A DNA stretch of 64,000 nt from Nocardioides malaquae (GTDB lineage Bacteria > Actinomycetota > Actinomycetes > Propionibacteriales > Nocardioidaceae), in contig NZ_JADCSA010000013.1 of assembly GCF_015070385.1 (NCBI RefSeq), forward strand, positions 30,729 to 94,728. Reading direction: 5' to 3'. Shown piece after piece: positions 30,059 through 39,466 of this stretch. A program made the position numbers and the translations under genes. The notes under the pieces are model-generated. The model was given only the letters and a program-made list of their open reading frames with translations. It did not search any database and was not told the DNA's origin. Within the stretch, counting starts at the first letter, position 1; each line of letters opens with the position of its first letter.

Positions 30059-30903
30059 CCGCCTTCTGGATCCTGGCGCCGATCATGGTCCTCGCCGCGC
30101 TGGGGCTGCTCGTCGTGCGCAAGGCCGTGCACGCCGCGCTGCTCCTGGCGACCGTGATGATCAGCCTCGCGGTGCTCTACCTGTCGCTCGAGGCCCCGTT
30201 CCTCTTCGTGGTGCAGATCATCGTCTACACCGGCGCCATCCTGATGCTCTTCCTCTTCGCCCTGATGCTGGTCGGCGTCGACGTCGCCGACTCGGTGGTG
30301 GAGACGATCCGTGGCCAGCGAGTGGCCAGCGTCGTCGCCGGGCTCGCCCTCGGCACCCTGCTGCTCGTCGTGCTCGGACAGGTCGGCTACGGCACCGTCG
30401 TGGGTCTGGAGACCGCGAACTCCGACGGCAACATCGAGGGCCTCGCGGCGCTGCTCTTCTCGCGCTACGTGCTGGCGTTCGAGGCGACCGCCGCACTCCT
30501 CATCACTGCGGCCCTCGGGGCCATGGTGCTCACCCACCGGGACAAGGGACCGCGCGTGACCCAGGCCGACCTCGCCGCCGAGCGCATGCGCGCCTACAAG
30601 GAGTCGGGCAAGCACCCCGGACCGCTGCCCGCCCCCGGCGTGTACGCCCGGCACAACGCCGTGGACACCCCCGGCCTGCTGCCCGACGGCAGCCCCGAGC
30701 CGTCGTCGGTCTCGCGGGTCCTCGCGGCGCGCGGCACGGTGCGCTCCGCCCCTGCCGAGGCTGACCGGATCGACGACGTGCTGCGGCAGGTCGCGGGCCA
30801 GCCCTCGCCGGGCCCGGTGGTGGCCAACGAGGAGCAGGGCGCAGCACAGAACGCGACCGACGTCGTTGACGAGGCCGGCGAGTCGAAGGGAGACCGGGCA
30901 TGA
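30055..30903 (+). CDS. nuoJ: NADH-quinone oxidoreductase subunit J
   Basis: 282 residues. Five membrane helices fill residues 1-165, with the family motif [18 protein letters not shown] in helix 3. Residues 170-282 form a hydrophilic, Pro/Ala/Glu-rich tail unlike the roughly 180-residue Escherichia coli NuoJ. GTG start in a GTGA overlap with nuoI; ATGA overlap with nuoK. Confidence 0.95.
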   Translation: MTAFWILAPIMVLAALGLLVVRKAVHAALLLATVMISLAVLYLSLEAPFLFVVQIIVYTGAILMLFLFALMLVGVDVADSVVETIRGQRVASVVAGLALGTLLLVVLGQVGYGTVVGLETANSDGNIEGLAALLFSRYVLAFEATAALLITAALGAMVLTHRDKGPRVTQADLAAERMRAYKESGKHPGPLPAPGVYARHNAVDTPGLLPDGSPEPSSVSRVLAARGTVRSAPAEADRIDDVLRQVAGQPSPGPVVANEEQGAAQNATDVVDEAGESKGDRA

Positions 30904-31199
30904 GTGTCACCCCGTTCATCGTCCTCTCGGCGATCCTCTTCACCATCGGCGCCGTGGGCGTGCTGACCCGGCGCAACGCGATCGTGGTCTTCATGTGCGT
31001 GGAGCTGATGCTCAACGCCTGCAACCTCGCGCTGGTGAGCTTCGCCAAGCTGCACGGCAACCTCGACGGGCAGGTGGCCGCCTTCTTCGTGATGGTGGTG
31101 GCCGCAGCCGAGGTGGTCGTCGGGCTGGCGATCATCATGACCATCTTCCGGACCCGTCGCTCGGCCTCGGTCGACGACGCGAGCCTGCTGAAGTACTGA
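30900..31199 (+). CDS. nuoK: NADH-quinone oxidoreductase subunit K
   Basis: 99 residues, three helices. The two conserved membrane glutamates of the proton path are visible in [14 protein letters not shown] and [13 protein letters not shown]. Antiporter-like membrane arm. Overlaps nuoJ by four bases. Confidence 0.96.
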   Translation: MSVTPFIVLSAILFTIGAVGVLTRRNAIVVFMCVELMLNACNLALVSFAKLHGNLDGQVAAFFVMVVAAAEVVVGLAIIMTIFRTRRSASVDDASLLKY

Positions 31200-31209
31200 G
31201 AGGTCTGAC

Positions 31210-33177
31210 ATGACGACTGCACTCTCACTGGGCGCTGGCCTCTCGCTGGCCGACGCCGTGGTGCCGGTGGTGGAGCCCGGCCAGGCCGACGGCGTCCTCT
31301 CGCTGCTGTGGCTGGTCATCGGCCTGCCGCTGCTGGGAGCCCTGGTGCTCCTGCTGGGCGGCCCGATGACGCGCGGCGCGATCGACCGGTGGGGCCACTG
31401 GCTCGGCACCGCGACCGCGGCTGGCTCCTTCGTCCTGAGCCTGGTGCTCTTCTTCGAGCTGCGGGGTCGCGACGAGTCGCAGCGCCAGATCGGCCAAGAG
31501 CTCTGGACGTGGTTCTCCGCCGGTCCGGTCGAGGTCGGCATGGACCTGCTCTACGACCCGCTCTCCGCGCTCTTCCTCCTGCTGATCACGGGTGTGGGCA
31601 CGCTGATCCACGTCTACTCGATCGGCTACATGGAGCACGACGAGCGTCGGCGCCGCTTCTTCGGCTACCTCAACCTCTTCATCGCCGCGATGCTCCTGCT
31701 GGTGCTCGCCGGCAACTTCGTGGGTCTCTTCTTCGGCTGGGAGGGTGTCGGTCTCGCGTCCTACCTGCTGATCGGCTTCTGGCAGCACAAGCCGTCGGCC
31801 GCTGCGGCCGCGAAGAAGGCCTTCGTGATGAACCGCGTGGGTGACATCGGCCTGGCGCTCGCCATCGGTCTGATGTTCGCCACCTTCGGCAGCACCGACT
31901 TCGCGGTCGTCTCGGCCGCCGCGGAGCGCGCCAGCGACTCGACGCTCACGGCCCTGGGCCTGCTGCTCCTGCTCGGTGCCTGCGGCAAGTCGGCCCAGGT
32001 GCCGCTGCAGGCGTGGCTGCTCGACGCCATGGAGGGCCCGACGCCGGTGTCGGCCCTGATCCACGCGGCCACGATGGTGACCGCCGGTGTCTACCTGGTG
32101 GTGCGTGCCAACTTCATCTTCGAGAACGCGCCGATCGCCCAGACCGCGGTCGTGGTGGTCGCCACCGTCACGCTCCTGTGGGGTGCGGTGCTCGGCTGCG
32201 CCAAGGACGACATCAAGAAGGCGCTGGCCGGGTCGACGATGAGCCAGATCGGCTACATGATGCTGGCCGCCGGTCTCGGCGTCGCGGGCTACGCCTTCGC
32301 GATCCTGCACCTGCTCACCCACGGCTTCTTCAAGGCCAACATGTTCCTCGGGGCCGGGTCGGTCATGCACGGCATGGACGACGACGTGAACATGCGTCGC
32401 TACGGCGGACTCGGCAAGGCCATGCCAGTGACCTACCTGACCTTCCTGATGGGTTACCTGGCCATCATCGGCTTCCCCGGGTTCTCCGGCTTCTGGTCGA
32501 AGGACAAGATCATCGAGACGGCGCTCGTGGAGAACCCGGTGGTCGGCGTCGCGGCCCTGGTCGGCGCAGGAGTCACCGGCTTCTACATGACCCGGCTGAT
32601 GGTCCTCACGTTCTGGGGCGACAAGCGTTGGGAGCCGGGCGTGCACCCGCACGAGTCGCCGAAGGTGATGACCGTGCCGCTCATCGTGCTGGCCGCGCTC
32701 TCCGTGCTGGGCGGCATCCTGCTCCTGGGCGACTGGATCGTCGAGTGGCTCACGCCGGTGGTCGGCCACGCCGCCCACCACGAGCCGCCGGTGCCGGCCT
32801 GGGTGATCACGATCCTGATCACCGCGGTCGTCGCCTCCGGTGTCGCCGTGGCGATCTGGTTCGTGGCCAAGCGCGACATCCCGCGTGAGGCGCCCACCGA
32901 CGTCTCCTTCCTGACCCGTGCGGCCCGTGCCGACCTCTACGGCGACCAGATCAACGAGGTCCTGGTGATCGAGCCGGGCCGCCGTCTGGCGACCGGACTC
33001 ACCACCATGGACCGAGTGGTGGTCGACGGTGCCGTCGAAGGTGGTGCAGCAGCGACCCAGGGCCTGTCCCGGGTGCTGCGCCGGATCCAGAACGGTTTCG
33101 TCCGCTCGTACGCCCTTTCCCTCGTCGGCGGTGTCCTGATCGTCGTCCTCGTCCTGCTGGCGGTGAACCTCGCATGA
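31210..33177 (+). CDS. nuoL: NADH-quinone oxidoreductase subunit L
   Basis: 655 residues, the distal antiporter-like subunit with about 16 helices. The proton-pump residues lie in [18 protein letters not shown] (key Glu), and lysines/histidines in the [21 protein letters not shown] and [13 protein letters not shown] segments. A long C-terminal region follows, as needed for the lateral helix. Starts ten bases after nuoK with an AGAGGT-like site; overlaps nuoM. Confidence 0.96.
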   Translation: MTTALSLGAGLSLADAVVPVVEPGQADGVLSLLWLVIGLPLLGALVLLLGGPMTRGAIDRWGHWLGTATAAGSFVLSLVLFFELRGRDESQRQIGQELWTWFSAGPVEVGMDLLYDPLSALFLLLITGVGTLIHVYSIGYMEHDERRRRFFGYLNLFIAAMLLLVLAGNFVGLFFGWEGVGLASYLLIGFWQHKPSAAAAAKKAFVMNRVGDIGLALAIGLMFATFGSTDFAVVSAAAERASDSTLTALGLLLLLGACGKSAQVPLQAWLLDAMEGPTPVSALIHAATMVTAGVYLVVRANFIFENAPIAQTAVVVVATVTLLWGAVLGCAKDDIKKALAGSTMSQIGYMMLAAGLGVAGYAFAILHLLTHGFFKANMFLGAGSVMHGMDDDVNMRRYGGLGKAMPVTYLTFLMGYLAIIGFPGFSGFWSKDKIIETALVENPVVGVAALVGAGVTGFYMTRLMVLTFWGDKRWEPGVHPHESPKVMTVPLIVLAALSVLGGILLLGDWIVEWLTPVVGHAAHHEPPVPAWVITILITAVVASGVAVAIWFVAKRDIPREAPTDVSFLTRAARADLYGDQINEVLVIEPGRRLATGLTTMDRVVVDGAVEGGAAATQGLSRVLRRIQNGFVRSYALSLVGGVLIVVLVLLAVNLA

Positions 33178-34709
33178 GCGACTTTCCCTGGTTGACCCTG
33201 CTGATCCTCGTGCCCCTGGTGGGTGCGCTGGTGACGGCACTCCTCCCCGCGGGCAACGGCGCCCTGGCCAAGAAGGTGGGCCTGGGGATGGCTGCGGCCA
33301 CCCTCCTGCCGGCCGTGGTCGTCGCGGCGAACTACTCGCTCGGCGGCGGCACCCAGTTCACCGAGACCCACGACTGGATCTCGCTCTTCGGCGCCCACTA
33401 CGCGCTCGGGGTCGACGGCCTCAGCCTCGTGATGGTGCTGCTGACCGTGGTGCTCGTGCCCCTGGTCATGCTGGCCAGCTGGGACGAGTCCGACGAGGGC
33501 AACCCCAAGTCCTTCTTCGCCTGGGTGCTGGGTCTGGAGGCCATGTCGCTGGCGGTCTTCACCGCCACCGACGTCTTCCTCTTCTACGTCGTCTTCGAGG
33601 CCACGCTGATCCCGGCCTACTTCCTGATCAGCGGTTTCGGCCGCGAGGGCCGCAGCCGGGCCGCGGCGAAGTTCCTGCTCTACCAGCTCGGTGGCGGGCT
33701 GGTGATGCTCTTCAGCGTCATCGGTCTCTACGTGGTCTCCGCCGACGCGGGCTCACCGTCCTACCTGATCAGTGACCTGGCGGCGCTCGACATCGACGAG
33801 ACCACGCAGCGCTGGCTCTTCGTCGGCTTCTTCATCGCCTTCGCGGCGAAGGCGCCGATGTTCCCGCTGCACACGTGGCTGGCCGACACCACGGAGAAGG
33901 CGACGCCCGGCACGTCGGTGCTGCTGGTCTGCGTGCTCGACAAGATCGGCACCTACGGCATGCTCCGCTTCTGCCTGGGGCTGCTGCCCGAGGCTTCGCA
34001 GTGGGCGACCCCGGTCGTGGTGATCCTGGCGCTGGTCTCGATCGTCTACGGAGCCTTCGTGGCGATCGGCCAGGACGACGTGCTGCGCCTCATCGGTCTG
34101 ACCTCGCTCTCGCACTTCGGTCTCATCGTGCTGGGGATCTTCGTGCTCAGCGGTGACGGTGGCTCCGGTGCGGTCTTCTACATGGTCAACCACGGAATCT
34201 CGACGGCAGCGCTCTTCCTGATCGCCGGCTACATGATCCGGCGCACCGGCACCGCCTCCATCGCCCGGATGGGCGGTCTCGAGAAGACCGCGCCGGTCCT
34301 GGCCGGCGTGTTCCTGGTCGCCGGCATGGCAGCGGCTGGGCTCCCGGGCCTGTCGCCCTTCGTCTCCGAGGTGCTGGTGCTCATCGCCGCCTTCGGCTAC
34401 GCCTGGTGGGCCGGCGCGATCGCGGTCACCTCGATCGTGCTCGCGGCCATCTACATCCTGTGGACCTACCAGCGCACCATGACCGGGCCGGTCAAGCAGG
34501 AGCTTGCCGGCGTCGTCGACCTGGACCGTCGCGAGGTCGCGACCGTGGCCCCGCTGCTGGTGGCACTCGTGGTCCTCGGGTTCTTCCCGATGCCGGTGCT
34601 CGACGTGATCAACCCCGCGGTCGACGACATCCTCAGCCACGTCGGCGTCGTCGAGGATCCTCCGGCCGTGGACACCCAGGCCGCCACTGACGAGGGAGCC
34701 GACCAGTGA
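33174..34709 (+). CDS. nuoM: NADH-quinone oxidoreductase subunit M
   Basis: 511 residues, 14 helices. Antiporter-like subunit with the key Glu in [18 protein letters not shown], and conserved Lys and His in [20 protein letters not shown] and [18 protein letters not shown] overlap with nuoL and GTGA-type overlap with nuoN. Confidence 0.96.
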   Translation: MSDFPWLTLLILVPLVGALVTALLPAGNGALAKKVGLGMAAATLLPAVVVAANYSLGGGTQFTETHDWISLFGAHYALGVDGLSLVMVLLTVVLVPLVMLASWDESDEGNPKSFFAWVLGLEAMSLAVFTATDVFLFYVVFEATLIPAYFLISGFGREGRSRAAAKFLLYQLGGGLVMLFSVIGLYVVSADAGSPSYLISDLAALDIDETTQRWLFVGFFIAFAAKAPMFPLHTWLADTTEKATPGTSVLLVCVLDKIGTYGMLRFCLGLLPEASQWATPVVVILALVSIVYGAFVAIGQDDVLRLIGLTSLSHFGLIVLGIFVLSGDGGSGAVFYMVNHGISTAALFLIAGYMIRRTGTASIARMGGLEKTAPVLAGVFLVAGMAAAGLPGLSPFVSEVLVLIAAFGYAWWAGAIAVTSIVLAAIYILWTYQRTMTGPVKQELAGVVDLDRREVATVAPLLVALVVLGFFPMPVLDVINPAVDDILSHVGVVEDPPAVDTQAATDEGADQ

Positions 34710-36316
34710 ACGAGTTCGTGAACCCGACCGTGGAGTACTTCGAGCTCTCCCCGCTCCTGGTCGTCTTCGCCGCGGCCTGCCTCGGCGTGGTCGTGGAGGC
34801 CTTCGTGCCGCGGGCGCGCCGCCACCTGGTCCAGGTGGTGCTCACCCTCCTGTCGCTCGCCGTCGCGCTGGCGCTGGTGGTCGTGGTCGCCCTGGAGTTC
34901 TCCGGCGGTGACTCCGACGCGGTGCACGGCGACGGGGCGGCGTACGGCGTGGTCGCGGCCGTGGGCTCGGTCGTCGTCGACGGTCCGACGCTCTTCATCT
35001 GGGGGCTCGTCCTGGTGCTGGCCCTCCTGGGGGCCGCGCTCTTCGCCGAGCGTCGGCTCGAGGCAGGCGTCAGCGCCTTCTCCGGGCAGGCGTCCGCCGC
35101 ACCCGGGTCGGAGGCCGAACGGGTCTCCGGCGTGGAGCGCTGGGAGCACACCGAGGTCTTCCCGCTGCTGCTCTTCGCCGTGCTCGGCATGCTGCTCTTC
35201 CCCGCGGCCAACGACCTCCTCGTGCTCTTCGTGGCGCTGGAGATCCTGTCGCTGCCGCTCTACCTGCTCGCCGGCCTGGCGCGTCGGCGCCGCCTCCTCA
35301 GCCAGGAGGCCGCGCTCAAGTACTTCCTCCTGGGCGCCTTCGCCTCCGCCTTCCTGCTCTACGGTGCCGCCCTGCTCTACGGCTACGCGGGCTCGATGGA
35401 GTTCGGCGAGATCGCCGAGGCGGTGCGCAACCGCACCGACGGCGAGGGCCTGCTGCTCGTCGCGGTCGGCATGCTGGCGGTCGGACTCTTCTTCAAGGTG
35501 GGCGCCGCGCCGTTCCACGCCTGGAGCCCCGACGTCTACCAGGGGTCGCCGACCCCGCTGACGGCCTTCATGGCGGCTGCGACCAAGGTCGCCGCGTTCG
35601 GTGCGATCCTGCGCCTCTTCTACGTGGCGCTGGGCGACGACCGTACGTCCTGGCTTCCGGTCATGTGGGTCGTGGCCATCCTGTCGATGGTCATCGGCAC
35701 CGTGCTCGCGGTGGGCCAGAGCGACGTCAAGCGTCTGCTGGCCTACTCGTCGGTCGCCCACGCCGGGTTCATCCTCACCGGCGTGCTGGGCGTCCAGTCG
35801 CAGAGCGAGCTGGCGATCGGCGAGCTCAGCTCGGTCGAGGCGGTCCTCTTCTACCTGACGACCTACGGTCTGATGACGCTCGGTGCGTTCGCCGTCGTGA
35901 GCCTCGTCCGCGACGCCGGCGGCGAGACCACCCAGCTGTCGCGCTGGGCGGGCCTGGGCAAGGAGTCCCCGCTCGTCGCGGGTGCCTTCGCCTTCTTCCT
36001 GCTCGCCATGGCCGGCATCCCGCTGACCTCCGGCTTCGTGGGCAAGTGGGCGGTCTTCTCCGTGGCCCTCGCGGCCGGTGCGTGGCCGGTGGTGCTGCTC
36101 GCCGTGCTGATGAGTGTCGTGGCGGCGTGGATCTACCTCAAGGTCATCGTGCTGATGTACTTCCGTCAGCCCGACGGCGACGCCCCCGTCGTCGCGGCAC
36201 CGTCGGCCTTCACCGCCACGGCGATCGCCGTGACCCTGGTGGCGACCCTGGTCCTGGGCGTCCTGCCGGACCCGCTGCTCGACCTCGTGGCCAGTGCGGG
36301 AGAATTCATCAGGTGA
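34706..36316 (+). CDS. nuoN: NADH-quinone oxidoreductase subunit N
   Basis: 536 residues. Antiporter-like subunit; key Glu in VLFVALEILSLPLYLLAG, Lys in FFKVGAAPFHAWSPDVYQG and LLAYSSVAHAGFILTG. Slightly longer than Escherichia coli NuoN, with a Ser/Gly/Glu-rich insert near residues 118-145 after helix 3. Last complex I gene; its stop overlaps the GTG of the polyprenyl synthase. Confidence 0.95.
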   Translation: MNEFVNPTVEYFELSPLLVVFAAACLGVVVEAFVPRARRHLVQVVLTLLSLAVALALVVVVALEFSGGDSDAVHGDGAAYGVVAAVGSVVVDGPTLFIWGLVLVLALLGAALFAERRLEAGVSAFSGQASAAPGSEAERVSGVERWEHTEVFPLLLFAVLGMLLFPAANDLLVLFVALEILSLPLYLLAGLARRRRLLSQEAALKYFLLGAFASAFLLYGAALLYGYAGSMEFGEIAEAVRNRTDGEGLLLVAVGMLAVGLFFKVGAAPFHAWSPDVYQGSPTPLTAFMAAATKVAAFGAILRLFYVALGDDRTSWLPVMWVVAILSMVIGTVLAVGQSDVKRLLAYSSVAHAGFILTGVLGVQSQSELAIGELSSVEAVLFYLTTYGLMTLGAFAVVSLVRDAGGETTQLSRWAGLGKESPLVAGAFAFFLLAMAGIPLTSGFVGKWAVFSVALAAGAWPVVLLAVLMSVVAAWIYLKVIVLMYFRQPDGDAPVVAAPSAFTATAIAVTLVATLVLGVLPDPLLDLVASAGEFIR

Positions 36317-37320
36317 CCCCCCACCCTTCCGATGGTCTGGCCCTCCCCGTCGTCGACGACGCGCTCGCCGAACGCCTGCGCAGGCGTCTGGCGACGGTCG
36401 AGGACGACCTGGCCGGACACGTCTCGGGCAGCGCCGACTTCATCAACGAGGCTGCCGGCCACCTGATGTCGGCCGGCGGCAAGCGGTTCCGGCCGCTGCT
36501 GGTGCTGCTCGCCGCCGAGGTGGGCCCCCGCCCGGACGCGGCGGAGGTGCTGACGGCCGCCTCCGTGGTCGAGCTGACGCACCTCGCGTCTCTCTACCAC
36601 GACGACGTGATGGACGAGGCCGACGTCAGGCGGGGCGCCGACTCGGCCAACGCCCGCTGGGACAACCACGTCGCCATCCTCACCGGTGACTACCTCTTCG
36701 CCCGCTCCTCCGAGCTCACCGCGGCGCTGGGCCCGGAGGCCGTGCTCATCCAGTCGCGCACCTTCGCGCGGCTGGTCGAGGGCCAGATCCTGGAGACCGT
36801 CAAGCCGGCTCCGGGCGCCGATCCGCTCGCGCACTACCTCGAGGTCGTGGCCGGCAAGACCGGTTCGTTGATCGCCACCTCCGCCCTCTACGGAGCGATG
36901 TTCTCCGGTGCGTCGACCGAGGTCTGCGAGGCGCTGCGGGAGTACGGCGAGATCGTCGGCTCCGCCTTCCAGCTCTCCGACGACATCCTCGACATCGCCT
37001 CCGAGTCGGAGGAGTCCGGCAAGACGCCCGGCACCGACCTGCGCGAGGGCGTACCGACGCTTCCCGTGCTCATGGCCCGGGCCGCCAACCGTCCCGAGGA
37101 CGCCCGGCTGATCGAGCTGCTCGACGCCGACCTCGCCGACGACGCGCTCCACGCCGAGGCCCTTGACCTGCTCCGCAAGCACCCGGCGATGGACGAGGCC
37201 CGTGCCTACGTCCAGGACCGTGCCGCCGAGGGCAAGGCCCGCCTCGGCGTGCTGCCCCAGGGTGGCGTGCGGCAGGCGCTGGAGGCCTTCGCCGACGTCG
37301 TGGCGGTCCGCTCCGCCTGA
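36313..37320 (+). CDS. Polyprenyl diphosphate synthase
   Basis: 335 residues, all-alpha trans-prenyltransferase. First Asp-rich motif HDDVMDEADVRRG with D97, and the second LSDDILDIASES with D223; also the GGKRFRP isopentenyl diphosphate site near residue 55. It extends allylic diphosphates; chain length cannot be read reliably. Translational coupling to nuoN and the nearby menA suggest that it makes the menaquinone tail. Homologs next to menaquinone genes occur in mycobacteria (GrcC1). Confidence 0.93.
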   Translation: MTPHPSDGLALPVVDDALAERLRRRLATVEDDLAGHVSGSADFINEAAGHLMSAGGKRFRPLLVLLAAEVGPRPDAAEVLTAASVVELTHLASLYHDDVMDEADVRRGADSANARWDNHVAILTGDYLFARSSELTAALGPEAVLIQSRTFARLVEGQILETVKPAPGADPLAHYLEVVAGKTGSLIATSALYGAMFSGASTEVCEALREYGEIVGSAFQLSDDILDIASESEESGKTPGTDLREGVPTLPVLMARAANRPEDARLIELLDADLADDALHAEALDLLRKHPAMDEARAYVQDRAAEGKARLGVLPQGGVRQALEAFADVVAVRSA

Positions 37321-37355
37321 CGCGCCCGGCCCCGGCGTCGAGAGCGAACCGGGCC

Positions 37356-37370
37356 ACCTGCCTGTCAGGT
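37356..37370. terminator. Weak dyad between convergent polyprenyl synthase and rarD
   Basis: ACCTG-5-CAGGT in the 69-base convergent gap, with a second dyad GCCCGG (37324) and CCGGGC (37349) around it. Either could end transcription; both are weak. Confidence 0.3.
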
Positions 37371-37389
37371 CACTGCCTGGACGATGCCG

Positions 37390-38301
37390 TCAGGCCGCGC
37401 TGGACTCCGCGGCCAGCAGCAGCTGGCGACGCCGGTGGTGCATCAGCGCCTCCGTCGTGAAGACGACGAGGGCCACCCACACGAGTGCGAAACCGACCCA
37501 ACGCACGGTGGGCATCGCCTCGCCCAGCCACCACACGCCGAGGGCGAACTGCAGGATCGGCGCCAGGTACTGCAGCAACCCGAGGCTGGCCAAGGTCATC
37601 CGGGTGGCCGCGGCCCCGAAGAGCACCAGGGGCACGGCGGTGACGGCGCCGGCCAGCACGAGGAGCGCGGCGTGCCCGGGCCCCTGGGTGCCGAAGGTCG
37701 CCGTGCCGACCGAGGTCAGCCACACGACGTAGGCCAGGGCGAAGGGCGTGAGCAGCAGGGTCTCCACCGTCAGCGACTCGAAGGCGCCCGCGGCGGCCTT
37801 CTTCTTCGCCAGCCCGTAGGTCCCGAAGCTCGCCGCCAGGAGCAGGGCGATCCACGGGGGCCGCCCCACGCCCACGGTGAGCACGACGACGGCCACGACC
37901 GCGATGGCCACGGCGATCCACTGGAGCGGGCGCAGCCGCTCCCCGAGCACGAAGACCCCCAGGGCGACCGAGAACAGGGGGTTGATGAAGTAGCCCAACG
38001 AGGCGTCCACCACGTGGCCGTTGTTGGCCGCCCAGATGTAGACGCCCCAGTTGACCGTGATGACGACGGCGGCCACGGTGAGCAGCGCCAGACGCCGACG
38101 GTCACGGACCAGGGGCTGCAGGCGTCGCCACCGCCGCAGGGCCACCACCACGACCACCATGCAGACCGCCGACCAGAAGATGCGGTGAGCCAGGATCTCG
38201 GTGGCGCTCGCGGGCTCCAGCAACGGCCAGTAGAGGGGGAAGAGACCCCAGATGACGTAGGCGGCGACGCCCGCCACCACGCCGCGCCCGGAGTCACTCA
38301 C
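37390..38301 (-). CDS. rarD: EamA-family permease RarD
   Basis: 303 residues, ten hydrophobic helices in two EamA repeats. The RarD-type motifs YVIWGLFPLYWPLL near the N-terminus and HRIFWSAV, NWGVYIWAANNGHVVDASLGY-region and LQYLAPILQFALGV are visible. RarD proteins are exporters of uncertain substrate; the name comes from chloramphenicol sensitivity. The frame is open to 38397, but the first 32 residues there are hydrophilic; GTG 38301 has TATGCT six bases upstream. Confidence 0.9.
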   Translation of the reverse strand: MSDSGRGVVAGVAAYVIWGLFPLYWPLLEPASATEILAHRIFWSAVCMVVVVVALRRWRRLQPLVRDRRRLALLTVAAVVITVNWGVYIWAANNGHVVDASLGYFINPLFSVALGVFVLGERLRPLQWIAVAIAVVAVVVLTVGVGRPPWIALLLAASFGTYGLAKKKAAAGAFESLTVETLLLTPFALAYVVWLTSVGTATFGTQGPGHAALLVLAGAVTAVPLVLFGAAATRMTLASLGLLQYLAPILQFALGVWWLGEAMPTVRWVGFALVWVALVVFTTEALMHHRRRQLLLAAESSAA

Positions 38302-38307
38302 CCCCGC

Positions 38308-38313
38308 AGCATA
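38308..38313 (-). promoter_or_regulatory. -10 hexamer TATGCT of rarD, leaderless type
   Basis: On the minus strand it ends six bases before the GTG at 38301. Confidence 0.55.
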
Positions 38314-38331
38314 GGTGTGGGCAGGCGAGAA

Positions 38332-38352
38332 CCCGGCATCCTTTTCGCCGGG
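38332..38352 (-). terminator. Probable terminator of korAB
   Basis: Perfect 6-base arms CCCGGC/GCCGGG with a 9-base A/T-rich loop, 17 bases past the korB stop and before the rarD promoter. Confidence 0.45.
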
Positions 38353-38368
38353 CCCGGCGGTCGTGCCC

Positions 38369-39466
38369 TCAGACGACCGTCCAGGTGTCGCCACCACCGA
38401 TGAGGGAGGCCAACCGCGCCTGCGGGTCGTCGGCGTCGAGGTCGCCGCGCGCCGTCGTCACCTGGGCGCGGGCCTGGTCGTCGTAGGTGGCCCGGTCGAC
38501 CTGGCGGAAGATGCCGATGGGGGACTGGTTGAGGTAGCCGGAGTCGGTGAGCCGGCTGATCGCGAACGCCACGGTCGGGTCGGGGTTGTGGGCGTCGTGG
38601 ACGAGCACCTGGCTCTCGTCGACCTCGCTGGCCAACGCCGCCCGGACGCCGCCGGTGACCTCGTCGCGCACGATCACCTTGGTGCCGCGTCCGTGCTCGT
38701 CGTGGGCGCCGAAGCGGATCTGTTCGCCGTGGACGAGCGGGATGATCGCGTCCTGGGCGGTGTCGGGGTCCTTGATGGCGTCGAAGGCGCCGTCGTTGAA
38801 GATCGGGCAGTTCTGGTAGATCTCGACGAGTGAGGTGCCGCGGTGGGCGGCGGCGGCTTCGAGCACCGTGGTGAGGTGTTTGCGGTCGGAGTCGATGGTG
38901 CGGGCGACGAAGGTGGCTTCGGCTCCGAGGGCCAATGACACCGGGTTGAAGGGGTGGTCGACCGAGCCCATGGGGGTGGACTTGGTGATTTTGCCGGTTT
39001 CTGAGGTGGGGGAGTACTGGCCCTTGGTGAGTCCGTAGATTCGGTTGTTGAAGAGCAGGATGGTCATGTTGACGTTGCGTCGCATGGCGTGGATGAGGTG
39101 GTTGCCGCCGATGGAGAGGGCGTCGCCGTCGCCGGTGACGACGAAGACGGAGAGGTCTTCGCGGGCGGTGGCGATGCCGGTGGCGATGGCGGGTGCGCGT
39201 CCGTGGATGGAGTGCATGCCGTAGGTGTCGAGGTAGTACGGGAACCTTGAGGAGCAGCCGATGCCGGAGACGAAGACGATGTTTTCGCGTCGGAGGCCGA
39301 GGGTGGGGAGGAAGGACTGGACGGCCTTGAGCACGGCGTAGTCGCCGCAGCCGGGGCACCAGCGGACTTCTTGGTCGGAGGTGAACTCCTTGGCGGTCTG
39401 GGGGGTGTCGGCGGTGGGGACGCCGGTGGTGCCCAGGGTCGGCATCGGCAGGTCGGCGGTGCTCAT
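38369..39466 (-). CDS. korB: 2-oxoacid:ferredoxin oxidoreductase subunit beta
   Basis: 365 residues. The cluster and substrate region EVRWCPGCGDYAVL, a second Cys in SGIGCSSRFPYYLDTYG, and the thiamine diphosphate motif VTGDGDALSIGG...NNRIYGLTKGQ are clear. With KorA it oxidises 2-oxoglutarate (or another 2-oxoacid) to the CoA ester, reducing ferredoxin. ATGA-type overlap with korA. A central segment, roughly 38830-39390, has codon choices unlike the rest (Leu CTC, Val GTC almost always; many GAA, GGA, CGA, TCA, AAA), while the ends look like the neighbours; this suggests a recombined tract. Confidence 0.94.
   Translation of the reverse strand: MSTADLPMPTLGTTGVPTADTPQTAKEFTSDQEVRWCPGCGDYAVLKAVQSFLPTLGLRRENIVFVSGIGCSSRFPYYLDTYGMHSIHGRAPAIATGIATAREDLSVFVVTGDGDALSIGGNHLIHAMRRNVNMTILLFNNRIYGLTKGQYSPTSETGKITKSTPMGSVDHPFNPVSLALGAEATFVARTIDSDRKHLTTVLEAAAAHRGTSLVEIYQNCPIFNDGAFDAIKDPDTAQDAIIPLVHGEQIRFGAHDEHGRGTKVIVRDEVTGGVRAALASEVDESQVLVHDAHNPDPTVAFAISRLTDSGYLNQSPIGIFRQVDRATYDDQARAQVTTARGDLDADDPQARLASLIGGGDTWTVV

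Noticed and set aside
31225-33240. A 671-codon minus-strand frame opposite nuoL
   Set aside because: Shadow frame; the plus strand encodes a clear NuoL with all motifs.
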